Below are positions 35,036 through 44,821 of a stretch of 64,000 nucleotides of DNA, in pieces (position 1 is the first letter of the stretch; each line of letters opens with the position of its first letter). Where the stretch lies: contig JAJFFD010000092.1 in the NCBI GenBank assembly GCA_021776805.1, positions 124,001 through 188,000 of the forward strand, given 5' to 3'. The translations under genes and the position numbers were made by a program. Source of the stretch: Planctomycetota bacterium (GTDB lineage Bacteria; Planctomycetota; UBA1135; UBA2386). The notes under the pieces are model-generated. The model ran no database searches. It saw nothing but the letters and a program-made list of their open reading frames with translations, and was not told the DNA's origin.

Positions 35036-35959
35036 CTAGCCGTGCCTGTCTTCGCCTTCGGCAAGTTCCCGACCACTGCTGTCATGCTTCGTCTCCCTGG
35101 CCTGTCCAAGTAGAAGGTCATGCTCCAGTCGGGCCCGCTGCGCCTCGTAGAACCCAGTGAGGAAATCGTAGGGTCTCTTGATCTTCTGTGTCCAGCCGAT
35201 CTTCCTGGCGATCTTCTCGGCGACAACGCGGATCGCCCGCTTGTCATTCGCCTGCTCGCGCAAGACCTGCTCGAGTACTTGCAGTTCGTAGACACCGTAT
35301 TTCTCGAGTTGCTCGGGTGAGAACTCGGGGGCGATGGTTCGTGCGCCAGGACTCTTCCTACCAAGATCCGTTCTGAGGGCGGCACGATTTTCCTGCACGA
35401 CCATCGTCCCGGCGAGCAGGTCGCCAATTCTGCGTCGTTCCCGGTTGAATAGGGGCAGCAGCAGGAAGATTCCGAACCAGAGTACGGAAGCCACTCGCAC
35501 TACACCAGGCCCGGCCGTGTCGATGACTGTGGGTTGGAAGAGGGCGACCAAGGGGTAGAACCATTCGGCCTCGCGGGTGAGGTTCCGGACGATGAGCTGG
35601 TCCATTCGCAGCATGCGCCCGTGGGCATCGATCACCCGGATGCCGAGTCTGCGTTTGCCTGGAGTTCGGCCCTGCCAGCGAGTCTCGAACCAAAGAAAGT
35701 AACCGTTGCGGATTACGAAGAGTCCCAGCAAGCCGACAGCGCCGGCATTGATGCCGCCTAGGAAATCGCTGAAGAGGAACGCGAGGAGGAACATGGCAGC
35801 GAGCATCACTAGCATCAACAGGATATCGAGGAGAAAGGCCGCCATGCGATCTCCTGCCCTAGCGATGTAGAACACCAGCGGCACTCCCTCTGGTGTCACG
35901 ATTTCGCGACGGGTCAGGTCTTCATCTTGCGTCGAGAAGCGATTGGAAGTGACCGTCAA
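35036..35959 (-). CDS. RDD-family membrane protein
   Basis: I place the start at TTG 35959: AAGGAG lies about 8 nt upstream, and the codon overlaps the stop of the SpoIIM gene as TTGA. The 307-residue product has the RDD domain: AGDRMAAFLLDILLMLVML with its Arg/Asp, TRWQGRTPGKRRLGIRVID, and RRRIGDLLAGTMVVQEN. A hydrophilic C-terminal region (EFSPEQLEKYGVYELQVL) follows. The role of RDD proteins is mostly unknown, with transport proposed for some. It is the last gene of the six-gene MoxR operon. Confidence 0.88.
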   Translation of the reverse strand: MTVTSNRFSTQDEDLTRREIVTPEGVPLVFYIARAGDRMAAFLLDILLMLVMLAAMFLLAFLFSDFLGGINAGAVGLLGLFVIRNGYFLWFETRWQGRTPGKRRLGIRVIDAHGRMLRMDQLIVRNLTREAEWFYPLVALFQPTVIDTAGPGVVRVASVLWFGIFLLLPLFNRERRRIGDLLAGTMVVQENRAALRTDLGRKSPGARTIAPEFSPEQLEKYGVYELQVLEQVLREQANDKRAIRVVAEKIARKIGWTQKIKRPYDFLTGFYEAQRARLEHDLLLGQARETKHDSSGRELAEGEDRHG

Positions 35960-36954
35960 GACTGCCTCTCCTTTCGGCCCGCAGCTGCGAAGTACAGCAG
36001 CCAGAGGAGAAGAGTCAGCATGGCTACCGTGTAGCGTATCGGAACCGAGTCCACGAGCTGCCGAAAGTACCCCTCTAAGAGTGCTGCGATCGCGAACAAG
36101 GCGACACAGCCAAACGCGATCAAGCCAGCGCGGCGGCCAGCAAATGAGAGACTCTCCATTCGGGTACGTCGACCCGGAAACAGGATGGCCTGGGCTTGCA
36201 CCAGGCCCGCAGCGCCGCAGAGCACGATCGCCCCGAGTTCGGTGATGCCGTGGGGAAGGATCCAACTCCAAAACTCGACAGACAGACCACGGGAATGGTA
36301 GAGCGCGCTCATTGCTCCAAGGAGTAGGCCGTTGGTGAAGAGCAGATAGAAGACTGGAATGCCGAGCCCAAAACCGAGAGCGAAGCAAAGAAACCCGACT
36401 TGCGTGTTGTGCTGAAAGAGAAAGGTCGCAAACAGTGTCAGGACCCCGTCTCCAGACGGTCCGTTTGAGAACAGGACAGCCCGCAGGTTCTCGTCGGATG
36501 CAGCCGGGTCTCGACCCTGCGCCATGTCCTTTGAGATGAAGCTGTAGTACCGATCTGGATCATCCAAGGTCAGCGCGAATCCTGTGATCACACCGGCGAG
36601 CATGAACGCGCAGGCGAGAAGAAGGTGCCAGCGAGCGCCGCGAACCGCGGCAGGAAAGCGCTGGAGAAAGAACGCCGCGATGGCGCTGCCAAGATCTCGC
36701 CGCGTGCTGTAGACGCAGAAATAGGAGCGTGCCGTCAAGGCCTCGAGGTACTCGAGGAGGTTCCGGTCAAGGGATACAGCTCGAGCAACACTCAATGCCG
36801 AGACCGTTGCTCGGTGTAACGATGGTAGGGCTTCGACATCCGCCTCTGAGAGTGAGCGAATGCCCTTGCGCTCGATTCTTTCTACAAGTGACTCGAGTCT
36901 TCGCCAGGTGCGTTCTCGTTCGCGACGAAACTGAGCGCTCTTGAGCAGGGTCAA
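35956..36954 (-). CDS. SpoIIM-family (stage II sporulation protein M-like) membrane protein
   Basis: The 332-residue protein has a helical cytoplasmic N-terminus (RRERERTWRRLESLVERIE) followed by membrane helices: WHLLLACAFMLAGVITGFAL, QVGFLCFALGFGLGIPVFYL, and the family hallmark WSWILPHGITELGAIVLCGAAG. In non-sporulating bacteria such proteins accompany MoxR, DUF58 and RDD genes, probably as a membrane complex. It overlaps both neighbours by 4 nt. Confidence 0.88.
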   Translation of the reverse strand: MTLLKSAQFRRERERTWRRLESLVERIERKGIRSLSEADVEALPSLHRATVSALSVARAVSLDRNLLEYLEALTARSYFCVYSTRRDLGSAIAAFFLQRFPAAVRGARWHLLLACAFMLAGVITGFALTLDDPDRYYSFISKDMAQGRDPAASDENLRAVLFSNGPSGDGVLTLFATFLFQHNTQVGFLCFALGFGLGIPVFYLLFTNGLLLGAMSALYHSRGLSVEFWSWILPHGITELGAIVLCGAAGLVQAQAILFPGRRTRMESLSFAGRRAGLIAFGCVALFAIAALLEGYFRQLVDSVPIRYTVAMLTLLLWLLYFAAAGRKERQS

Positions 36955-38255
36955 ACGAATTCTCTCCGCTTGATCTCGATATAACGATTGATCAGCTCAA
37001 CCGAGACTCTATCCGGGTTCGCATCGACGACGTGGATTCCCCTGCGCTGCAGCCGTCGCAGCACCAGTTCGCGATCCAATCGCAGATTGCAGGCAACAAC
37101 CGATCTGCTGATGTCGGTCAATTCCGAAAGCTCTCCGTTCTCGATCGACTCTAGCGCGGGGTCTCGAAGGGTGACAAAGATGACCACGTGTCGACGGCTG
37201 AGGCGGTCGAGGTTGTCGGACATCAATTGAGCGGTGACCGAATCGATGAACTCGGTAAATACGACCACTAGAGAGCGGCGACGTAGGCGAGATGAGAGGT
37301 CGAGGATGCCGAGAGCATAGTTTGTCTCGGATGTGCCGTAATCGAGCTCGCTGCTCTGCTGTTGTAATCGACCAAAGGACGATAGGCCGCCCTGAGGTTC
37401 GAGGTATTGGCGTGGCTCGGCATCGAAGGCGTACATCCCCACTCGATCACCGGTTTTCAGGCAGACATAAGAAAGGAGAAGAGCGCGGTTGATCGCATGG
37501 TCAACCCTTGGCACTCCATCCAAGGGCTCCCGCATGAGGTGTCCGGTATCAATAGCGAAGATAACTTGATGGTTCCTCTCGGCTCTAAACTGTCGGCACA
37601 TGAGCTTTCGATGCCGCACGGTCGACTTCCAATCGATACTTCGAGCGTCGAGTCCAGGAACATACTCGCGCAAGGAGGCGAACTCGGATCCATCACCAAG
37701 GTAGCGCTCGGTCTTCAGTCCCGATAGGGACGATGAACTACCAAAGAACTGCATCGCTGTCGCACGCACGGTGCCGAGATCAGGTACGACTGTTACGCTT
37801 GTGTCTATCTCGCGCTTTTGAGTCACGTTGAACAGTCCTAATGGGCTGCTCCAGTGCAGCCATAGCCGCTTCAGAAGTAGCCGTCCGCGACGTCTTGGCA
37901 GCAAGCGGATCGTTGCGTCAGCGAGGTCCGGACCGATGACCATGTCAAGTTCGTTTTGCGGCTCGAACTCAGGGTCGAGATCAGCTAGGACCCGGAGCCT
38001 GCGCTCTTGCGCGGTGCGGATAGAAAGGGTCCACATTGCATCCTTGCCGATGTAGATGCTTGCCGGCGGCTGACTCTCTACTTCAATCGAACTCGCCGCC
38101 ATGATGAGCCTTACATCGAAGCCCATTGCTAGCAACAAGCAGAGGGAGAAAGCCACCCAGACCGGCCAGAGTTCAGGACTGACGATGGCGACGCCCAGTG
38201 CGAGTGCCAGGCCAGCAGCAGCCAACAGAACCGTTCGCTGCGAAGGGTTCATCAA
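36951..38255 (-). CDS. DUF58-domain protein of a MoxR operon
   Basis: The 434-residue protein has two N-terminal membrane helices ([33 protein letters not shown]), a beta-sandwich region, and the DUF58 core [22 protein letters not shown] at about 200-220. A von Willebrand A-like domain follows ([28 protein letters not shown]). The vWA metal site looks incomplete: the usual DxSxS reads DTGHL. DUF58 proteins are partners of MoxR AAA+ ATPases. Confidence 0.9.
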   Translation of the reverse strand: MMNPSQRTVLLAAAGLALALGVAIVSPELWPVWVAFSLCLLLAMGFDVRLIMAASSIEVESQPPASIYIGKDAMWTLSIRTAQERRLRVLADLDPEFEPQNELDMVIGPDLADATIRLLPRRRGRLLLKRLWLHWSSPLGLFNVTQKREIDTSVTVVPDLGTVRATAMQFFGSSSSLSGLKTERYLGDGSEFASLREYVPGLDARSIDWKSTVRHRKLMCRQFRAERNHQVIFAIDTGHLMREPLDGVPRVDHAINRALLLSYVCLKTGDRVGMYAFDAEPRQYLEPQGGLSSFGRLQQQSSELDYGTSETNYALGILDLSSRLRRRSLVVVFTEFIDSVTAQLMSDNLDRLSRRHVVIFVTLRDPALESIENGELSELTDISRSVVACNLRLDRELVLRRLQRRGIHVVDANPDRVSVELINRYIEIKRREFV

Positions 38256-39202
38256 CGAGGAGCGGAGACGGTCTCGACAACCTGTCCCAGGACTCTTGCG
38301 GGAGTCATGCCCTCGAGCTCCGCTCCCGGTGCCAGGACGATTCGATGGGCAAGAACCGGGTTGATGAGTGCCTTGATGTCGTCAGGAATCACGTAGTCCC
38401 GTCCCCGCGTAGCCGCCATCGCACGCCCGGCGAGGCAGAGCATGTTGATGGATCGCGGTGAAGCACCAACTGACAGGGCCCTGTGCTCACGCGTCGCCCT
38501 GACGATATCGACAACGTATGCCCGGACTTCCGAGGAGAGTGCTAGCTTGGAAACGGCTTCCCGTGCCTCGCGAATCCATGCCAGGTCTGCGACCGGTTCC
38601 ATTGACTGCAGATCGGGAATACCCGCCTGGTGACCATGCCTTTCAGCCATTCTTAACTCGGCGTCTCGCGAGGGGTAATCAATGAGGATCTTTACCAGAA
38701 ACCTGTCGAGTTGGGCTTCGGGCAAGGGATAGGTGCCTTCCTGCTCGATCGGGTTTTGCGTGGCGACAACCGTAAAGGCATCACCGAGTGCGTGCGTTGC
38801 TCCGTCGATGGTGACTTCGCGTTCTTGCATGGCCTGGAGCAGGGCTGCCTGGGTCTTCGGCGGTGTTCGGTTGATTTCATCTGCGAGCAGAATCTGTGTG
38901 AAGATCGGGCCTTGGATCAGCCGGAACTCATTGGATTGGAACTCGAAGAGGTTGACTCCTGTTACGTCTCCAGGCATCAAATCCGGAGTGAACTGCACAC
39001 GCTTGAACTGCAAGGCCAATCCGCCCGCAAAACACTGAGCCAGCATCGTCTTGGCTGTGCCTGGCATACCTTCGATGAGGGCATGTCCTTGCGACAGGAG
39101 GGCGATGATAAGCAGGTCCACCGAGCTCTCTTGCCCGATGACCCGTTCTCCGATCTGAGCCTTCAGGTTGTCGGCTGTTGAACAAATGTCAGCGAGTTCC
39201 AT
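38252..39202 (-). CDS. MoxR-family AAA+ ATPase
   Basis: The 316-residue product has Walker [11 protein letters not shown] (about residue 45), Walker [10 protein letters not shown], the MoxR block [19 protein letters not shown], the sensor [20 protein letters not shown], and the sensor-2 region [10 protein letters not shown]. MoxR ATPases act as chaperones that load metals or mature vWA-domain partners. ATG 39202 ([13 protein letters not shown]) is preferred; the longer frame to 39253 adds residues unlike the family. Overlaps join it to DUF4350 (14 nt) and DUF58 (4 nt). Confidence 0.95.
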   Translation of the reverse strand: MELADICSTADNLKAQIGERVIGQESSVDLLIIALLSQGHALIEGMPGTAKTMLAQCFAGGLALQFKRVQFTPDLMPGDVTGVNLFEFQSNEFRLIQGPIFTQILLADEINRTPPKTQAALLQAMQEREVTIDGATHALGDAFTVVATQNPIEQEGTYPLPEAQLDRFLVKILIDYPSRDAELRMAERHGHQAGIPDLQSMEPVADLAWIREAREAVSKLALSSEVRAYVVDIVRATREHRALSVGASPRSINMLCLAGRAMAATRGRDYVIPDDIKALINPVLAHRIVLAPGAELEGMTPARVLGQVVETVSAPR

Positions 39203-40382
39203 GTACAGTCTCCTCTCTCCACTGCCGAATTTGTTGTGCTGTATGCAGCACATGATGCTCGTAGCCGCCAGTTCGATGTGCCGCAGTCCGGACTTCTTGT
39301 CTTAGCGTTTCCAAGTCGATGCTCGAATTAGATAGAGCATTGAGTCTTGAGATACGTTCGTTCCTGGTGAGCTCCGGGGACAGGCGGTAGAAGCTGGCCG
39401 CAGAAACAACAACGTGGTCGTAGTAGCGCTTCAGAACTGAACCGGAGTGGCCGCCGAACATGAGGAGCTGAGCTGTATTCTCGATCAACACGTTCTTCCC
39501 ATCCGTCAATTGGTTATCCGACGGCAGTGGCGAGCCGAATCTTCGCATGCCAGACCAAATCCAGAATGCAAGCATGGAGAATGCGGCGATGAGCACGAGG
39601 ACCAGGGGAAAGCGACCGAGTTCTCGCCACACGTTTGCTTCGATCTCGTGCCCGTGGAGCGTTTCATCGATGATGATCGCCCGTCCCTCCGGCAGCAGTT
39701 GATCGATGATCTCGAGGACCAGCTTGGCGTTCCTGGCGATGCCGTGATTTGCAAGGATATCAGGATCTGTGAGCACCCAGTGCGTCGGATTTCCATTCAC
39801 CGAACCCAGGACCACTCGGCCGTCCGCGGATATCAAACTTGTCAATTCGGAGCTCTCGACTGACTGTTGCGGCAAGGCGACAAGAGGCGGTTCGGAGAAG
39901 CTTGCGTGCAGCAGATTCCCAGGGCGATCGCGTACTAGTGTGGCTGTGATCCCCAGTCCCTGAAGCACCTCATCAACATCACCTTTGTGCACCAGGCCAA
40001 CGTCCTTGAGCCAGGCCGGATGTTCTGGATCCGGATCTCCGCTCCACTTCGGCAGTACTACGAGGGCGCTTTGGACCGAATCCAGCATCGTCGCGATATC
40101 CTCCGGATGTGCCCTTGGTTCAATCAGAATGAGGAGCGCAGCAGTGCCGGCTTTCGCCTCCGACTCTGAGCGGCTGCGTAGGACTGGATAGCCAGCCATT
40201 TCCAGCAGGTCGACAAAGGCGCGGTGGCCGAGGGCGGAGAGGCTGTAGCTATCCCGGTGCGAAGAGCTCGCAGCTGGGGGCTTGTCCCAGAAAATAGCGC
40301 CTACGAAGCCGGCGATTAGGGACAGCCCGCCGATCACAATCAGGATGGTCGTCGTGCGAGGGCTGAAGACCTGATGGTTCAT
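39189..40382 (-). CDS. DUF4350-domain membrane protein of the MoxR operon
   Basis: The 397-residue protein has an N-terminal membrane helix ([21 protein letters not shown]), a periplasmic DUF4350-like region starting [20 protein letters not shown], and a second helix ([19 protein letters not shown]) before a cytoplasmic helical tail. DUF4350 proteins regularly lie between MoxR and DUF4129-like genes; their function is unknown. Confidence 0.82.
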   Translation of the reverse strand: MNHQVFSPRTTTILIVIGGLSLIAGFVGAIFWDKPPAASSSHRDSYSLSALGHRAFVDLLEMAGYPVLRSRSESEAKAGTAALLILIEPRAHPEDIATMLDSVQSALVVLPKWSGDPDPEHPAWLKDVGLVHKGDVDEVLQGLGITATLVRDRPGNLLHASFSEPPLVALPQQSVESSELTSLISADGRVVLGSVNGNPTHWVLTDPDILANHGIARNAKLVLEIIDQLLPEGRAIIIDETLHGHEIEANVWRELGRFPLVLVLIAAFSMLAFWIWSGMRRFGSPLPSDNQLTDGKNVLIENTAQLLMFGGHSGSVLKRYYDHVVVSAASFYRLSPELTRNERISRLNALSNSSIDLETLRQEVRTAAHRTGGYEHHVLHTAQQIRQWREETVHGTR

Positions 40383-41152
40383 TCTCCAGCCCCAGAACTC
40401 TCGAGGAGAATCTCATAGCCCGCAACGCATTGCGCATAATCGCCACGATTGACTTCGCGGCCGGCAAAGAGACTCTTTTCGACAGTTTCGACTAGCTTGT
40501 CCAGCGCCGCCCTTTCTGCATCGATGATACCTGCCGCAGCGAGAATCTCCCGGCTGGTGAGGTAGGGGTCGACGGCGACATTCCTAGCCTGGTTCAGCCC
40601 CTCGAGACTGCCGCCCAAGAGTACATGGATCGCCTCGGCGTACTGTCCGCGACGGGCAAGTTCGGAGGCAACATCGAGATGCTCACGCGTCCATCGTGGG
40701 CTACTTGGCTCTGTCTTGTCGCGGCTCTCGGTCGGAACAAGGGAAACATCTCGATCTCGGGACCTGATAGACGCAAGGATGATGAAGATCAAAGTGAGGA
40801 GCGTGATCACGCCTAGGACGATCAGCAAGGTCGAACTCCCAGAAAAGGGGACGCCGCCCGAGGATTCGGTCTCACCTCGACGGTACCTGCGTGGTCGGGT
40901 CGGGACCCTTCTCCGGGAATCAGTCCAGGCGACCCCATCCCTTGCCTCTGTGCCACGGGCATTCCTAGCTTGGCTGGACTCGGGGGCATCTTCACCGGGA
41001 AGTACCAGCTGATAGCGGCGACCCTCGAGAACACGCTGGGCCATCTCTTGCGGATTTCGGCTCTCAGAGGCCTGGTTCAATCCACGGCCCTGTGCTGGGG
41101 CTATGTCTTGCAACAGGCTCAGCAACAGCAGCAGGATGAACAGTCGACGCAT
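40379..41152 (-). CDS. DUF4129-like membrane protein, first gene of the MoxR operon
   Basis: The 257-residue product has a signal peptide or anchor (MRRLFILLLLLSLLQDIAPAQ), a polar Arg/Ser-rich periplasmic stretch, a membrane helix (TLLIVLGVITLLTLIFIILA), and a cytoplasmic part with HLDVASELARRGQYAEAIHVLL and LTSREILAAAG. The last two are typical of the C-terminus of DUF4129 proteins. Its start is 78 bp from the divergent SNF2 gene, so the shared gap should hold the operon promoter. It overlaps the DUF4350 gene by 4 nt. Confidence 0.72.
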   Translation of the reverse strand: MRRLFILLLLLSLLQDIAPAQGRGLNQASESRNPQEMAQRVLEGRRYQLVLPGEDAPESSQARNARGTEARDGVAWTDSRRRVPTRPRRYRRGETESSGGVPFSGSSTLLIVLGVITLLTLIFIILASIRSRDRDVSLVPTESRDKTEPSSPRWTREHLDVASELARRGQYAEAIHVLLGGSLEGLNQARNVAVDPYLTSREILAAAGIIDAERAALDKLVETVEKSLFAGREVNRGDYAQCVAGYEILLESSGAGE

Positions 41153-41230
41153 CTTCCTGGCGTCGATTCTTCAGATATCAGGCCGAACCACAAGCCTGTG
41201 GTCGGTCAAGAAGCCTGACTCACCCCACCT

Positions 41231-43582
41231 TTGTGCGACCTCATAGGTCGGCGCTATGCTGCGCCGGTGATCATCCTTGCTATCTTTGGAACCCTGCTCA
41301 GCCTCGGTGCCGCAGCCGCGTCTGCTGGCGCCGGAGGAGTGGTTTGGGCCTGGCAAGCTAGTGCGCAGGTCAAATCCCGCCGCCGCGCCAAGCGCGCGAT
41401 AAAGCCACTGGATAAGGAAGCCCGGCGCTTCGTCAAGGCTCTCGGGAAGTACGAGGCTCCAATCAAGCCTGTGGCGGTCGAGTACGCCCGTGGCCGAGTG
41501 CTGGCGCGCTTGAAGGAAGTTCCCCTCGAGTCCCTGCGCGATGCCGGGGCGGCGAATGTGCGTTGGTCGACCTTGGAGAATGCAGGCTACAAGACCTTGG
41601 CCGATGTCGAGGACAAGACGCCCCGTGAACTCTCCAAGGTTCATGGCATCGGCAAGAAGAGCGCAATTGCGGTAGCCCGGGCGGCTGGGATACTCGCCCA
41701 ACGAGCCCGAGAGGAGAGTCCACGCTTACCCCTGGCGGAGCTGAGCGACGAGGCTGCCCCCGAGTTGGCGGCACGTACTCTCGATCTGGTCGATGCACGG
41801 GAAGTCGCTGGTGAGGATCCGGCGCGACTGGGGGAGAAAGTAGCGGGTTATCGCTCGACTCTCGCTGAGTTGCAGAGCGAAAGCACATTCATGAAGTGGC
41901 TCACGACTCCTCTGCGGCGTAAGCAAGCAGAGATCAACATCGAGCGAGCGCAGGCATTGACCGCTGCGGCCGAAGCGACCGCAGCCAGCGGCCTCGTGGA
42001 AGTGGCCCGTGAGGGTCGAGTGCGTCTTGAGCGTTGGAAGCGCCCGAAGCGCGATGCTGCGAGCTCGGCGAGAACTTTTCGCGACCGCTATGCCGAATGC
42101 TGTGCACTTCTCGAAGGGCTGTTCAGCGAACTCGGTTTGCGTCCGCGCAAGGCGATCCTCAGCGGTCAGGGCGGGATCACTGATGAGGTGGCTCGGCGGG
42201 TCGAGCAGTTTTCGCTCAAGACTGCGGCCATGAAGGCCAATCTGCGGCGTTACCAAGTATTTGGTGCCAAGTACATCCTGGCGCAAGAGCGCACGATCCT
42301 CGGTGACGAAATGGGCCTTGGCAAGACGATGCAAGCCCTTGCAGCCATGACCCACCGCAACGAAGACGAGGCCGGCGCGCGCTTCTTCGTGGTGGCTCCA
42401 GCAGGACTGCTCATCAACTGGGAACGTGAGATCCAAACATTCACGTCCCTCGCCGCGCATGTCCTGCATGGCGACGAGTTTGCCGAAAAACTCGAAACTT
42501 GGATGCGTCACGGTGGGGTCGCCATCACCTCCTTCGCGACTCTGCGCAACAAGGATCTGGGCGCCATGCTGGCGAAGCTGGAGCTGACGATCAACTTGTG
42601 TGCGGTAGACGAGGCGCACTACATCAAGAACCCCCAATCAGGCCGCACGCAGGCAGTGCGGCGACTGCTCGACTGTAGTCACGTGGCTGTACTGATGTCA
42701 GGTACGCCGATGGAGAACCATCCATCCGAGTTCCTGTTCTTGATCGACGCGGTTCGACCAGAGGATGGCGCTGACTTGCGGGCGCAGCAGTTGCAGCTGG
42801 ATTCAGCCGCCGGCAGCGTCCGTGCTTTCCACGCCGCAGCCGCGAAGGTCTATCTCCGCCGTAACCAGGAGGATGTGCTGACCGAACTTCCTGAACGCAT
42901 CGAGGTTGAGGAATGGGTCGAGCTCTCGGCAGACGAGCGCCGTGAATACAACGCCCAGATAGTTGCACGTAATTTCATGGGCATGCGCCGGGCGGCCACG
43001 GTGCAGCCTGACAGCAGCTCGTCAGCAAAGCTCGATCGCCTTGAGGAGCTGCTGGAGGACCACCGGGAGTCGGGTCGCAAGGTGATCATCTTTTCATACT
43101 TCCTCGACAGCTTGGCCAGGTGCGCCGAGCGTTTCGAAAGCGTTGGCACGATCTCAGGCAAGCTAGGGCCGCAAGCGAAACAGGACCTCTGCGACGAATT
43201 CCAGAAGCAGCCGGGTCATGCCATCCTGCTCCTCCAGATCATCGCGGGTGGTCAAGGCCTGAACTTGCAACAGGCCTCCGCCGTAGTCTTGCTCGAACCG
43301 CAGCTCAAGCCGACATTGGAATCCCAGGCCATAGCTCGTGCCCACCGGATGGGGCAGACTCAGCGCGTCCTCGTGCACCGTCTCTTCGCCCGCGCGACAT
43401 GCGACGAAAGCCTCAAGATGATCCTGGCCGAGAAGTCAGAATTCTTCGAGGCCTATGCGCGGAAGAGCCTCGTCAAGGAGGCTAGCCGGGAGGCTACCGC
43501 GACCAGTATCGAGCGCGCCGTGATGGTTAGAGAGCGTGAGCGTTTGCAGACAGATTCCGGTGATGCTGTCGCCACAGGATAG
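41231..43582 (+). CDS. SNF2-family helicase with N-terminal membrane segment and HhH domain
   Basis: The 783-residue product carries a SNF2/RapA-type motor: ILGDEMGLGKTMQALAAM (motif I, about 358-375), VVAPAGLLINWEREI, VDEAHYIKNP (motif II), LMSGTPMEN (motif III), and late motifs GGQGLNLQQASAVVLLEP and ARAHRMGQTQRVLVHRLF. Upstream are a hydrophobic segment (VIILAIFGTLLSLGAAAASA), a coiled-coil-like region, and a helix-hairpin-helix (ENAGYKTLADVEDKTPREL; VHGIGKKSAIAVARAAG). It probably remodels DNA-protein complexes. Both possible starts, TTG 41231 and GTG 41267, retain the hydrophobic stretch. Neither has a good ribosome site. Confidence 0.88.
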   Translation: MCDLIGRRYAAPVIILAIFGTLLSLGAAAASAGAGGVVWAWQASAQVKSRRRAKRAIKPLDKEARRFVKALGKYEAPIKPVAVEYARGRVLARLKEVPLESLRDAGAANVRWSTLENAGYKTLADVEDKTPRELSKVHGIGKKSAIAVARAAGILAQRAREESPRLPLAELSDEAAPELAARTLDLVDAREVAGEDPARLGEKVAGYRSTLAELQSESTFMKWLTTPLRRKQAEINIERAQALTAAAEATAASGLVEVAREGRVRLERWKRPKRDAASSARTFRDRYAECCALLEGLFSELGLRPRKAILSGQGGITDEVARRVEQFSLKTAAMKANLRRYQVFGAKYILAQERTILGDEMGLGKTMQALAAMTHRNEDEAGARFFVVAPAGLLINWEREIQTFTSLAAHVLHGDEFAEKLETWMRHGGVAITSFATLRNKDLGAMLAKLELTINLCAVDEAHYIKNPQSGRTQAVRRLLDCSHVAVLMSGTPMENHPSEFLFLIDAVRPEDGADLRAQQLQLDSAAGSVRAFHAAAAKVYLRRNQEDVLTELPERIEVEEWVELSADERREYNAQIVARNFMGMRRAATVQPDSSSSAKLDRLEELLEDHRESGRKVIIFSYFLDSLARCAERFESVGTISGKLGPQAKQDLCDEFQKQPGHAILLLQIIAGGQGLNLQQASAVVLLEPQLKPTLESQAIARAHRMGQTQRVLVHRLFARATCDESLKMILAEKSEFFEAYARKSLVKEASREATATSIERAVMVRERERLQTDSGDAVATG

Positions 43583-43734
43583 GCCTAGATCGGAAGCACT
43601 GTCAGCGACGGGGCGCAGCCCTAGAGGGCGTGTGCGGAATCGCGAGACGGCGCTAGAGAGGGCAAGGCTAGATTCTGTGGCTAGCAGCCAACCGCTATCT
43701 CGCCATATTGAATCCCCCGTCTTATTCTCTCCCC

Positions 43735-44751
43735 ATGACCCTCCAAGGCAAAGTCGCCCTGGTCGCCGGCGCAACCCGTGGCGCCGGTCGAGGCATCGCC
43801 CGCGCCCTCGGGGAAGCAGGTGCGATCGTATACTGCACTGGACGCAGTAGCCGTGCAGGAAAGGTCGACCCGAAGCGACCCGAAACCATCGAAGAGACTG
43901 CCGAGATGGCCAGCGCCGCCGGCGGTAGTGGCATCGCCATCCGAGTGGATCACACAGAAGAATCTTCGGTCGTCGAGCTATTCGAGCGAGTCCGCAAGGA
44001 CCAGGGCAAACTCGATATTCTCATAAACGACATCTGGGGCGGCGACCAGCTCACCGAGTGGGGCAAGACCTTCTGGCAAGTCGATTTGCAAAAGGGCTTC
44101 ACTTTGATGGAGCGGGCGATCCACACCCACATCATTACTAGCCGTCACGGCCTCCCCCTCATGCTCGAGGGCGACGGCGGACTCATAGTCGAGCTCACAG
44201 ACGGTGCCTTCTACGGCTATCGAGGACAGCTCTTCTACGATCTCTGCAAGATGTCGGTCATCCGACTGGCATACGCCATGTCCGTCGAACTGAGCGGCAA
44301 GCCCATCACCGCTCTCGCCATAACCCCGGGCTTCATGCGTTCCGAAGCCGTGCTCGATCACTTTGGAGTCAGCGAGGAGACCTGGCGTGAGGGCATCGCC
44401 AAGGATCCCCACTTCGAGCAATCTGAAACACCAATGCTCGTCGGTCGCGTGATCGCCGCCCTTGCCGCGGATCCACAGGTGAAGCGATTCGCGGGTCAGG
44501 CGCTTACCTGCTGGGATATGGCCCGGGAATACGGCGTCAAGGACATCGATGGTCGACAGCCGCACTGGGATGAGCATTTGGACGCGGCTATCGATGAGAT
44601 CCTGGATGCTGATTCGCCGAGCATGGAAGAGCTGATGCTGCTGACCTTGCGCAAGTCGCAGATCGACTTCGATGATAGCCGTGCAGCGCAGGCTGTGCGG
44701 ATTGAGAACTGTCTAGATCAACATGGCGGGCCGGTGGGACTCAGTTCTTAG
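43735..44751 (+). CDS. Short-chain dehydrogenase/reductase, large form
   Basis: The 338-residue product has the SDR Rossmann motif GATRGAGRGIARAL (TGxxxGxG-like, near residue 12), LINDIWGGD in place of NNAG, and the catalytic YDLCK pair. The usual catalytic serine strand reads VELTDGAF, with Thr where Ser is normal. The C-terminus is longer than in classical SDRs (about 250 residues). The substrate is unknown. ATG 43735 (MTLQGKVALVAG) is the natural start. It converges on the EEP gene. Confidence 0.87.
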   Translation: MTLQGKVALVAGATRGAGRGIARALGEAGAIVYCTGRSSRAGKVDPKRPETIEETAEMASAAGGSGIAIRVDHTEESSVVELFERVRKDQGKLDILINDIWGGDQLTEWGKTFWQVDLQKGFTLMERAIHTHIITSRHGLPLMLEGDGGLIVELTDGAFYGYRGQLFYDLCKMSVIRLAYAMSVELSGKPITALAITPGFMRSEAVLDHFGVSEETWREGIAKDPHFEQSETPMLVGRVIAALAADPQVKRFAGQALTCWDMAREYGVKDIDGRQPHWDEHLDAAIDEILDADSPSMEELMLLTLRKSQIDFDDSRAAQAVRIENCLDQHGGPVGLSS

Positions 44752-44821
44752 ATGCTCGAGTGGTTCGCCCGATGCTGCTCGGTCATTGACCCTCCAGGCT
44801 AGCATTGGCTGCAATCTTATC

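Noticed and set aside
41726..42637. Minus-strand open frame of 303 codons inside the SNF2 gene
   Set aside because: Antisense of the helicase motifs; no independent protein features.
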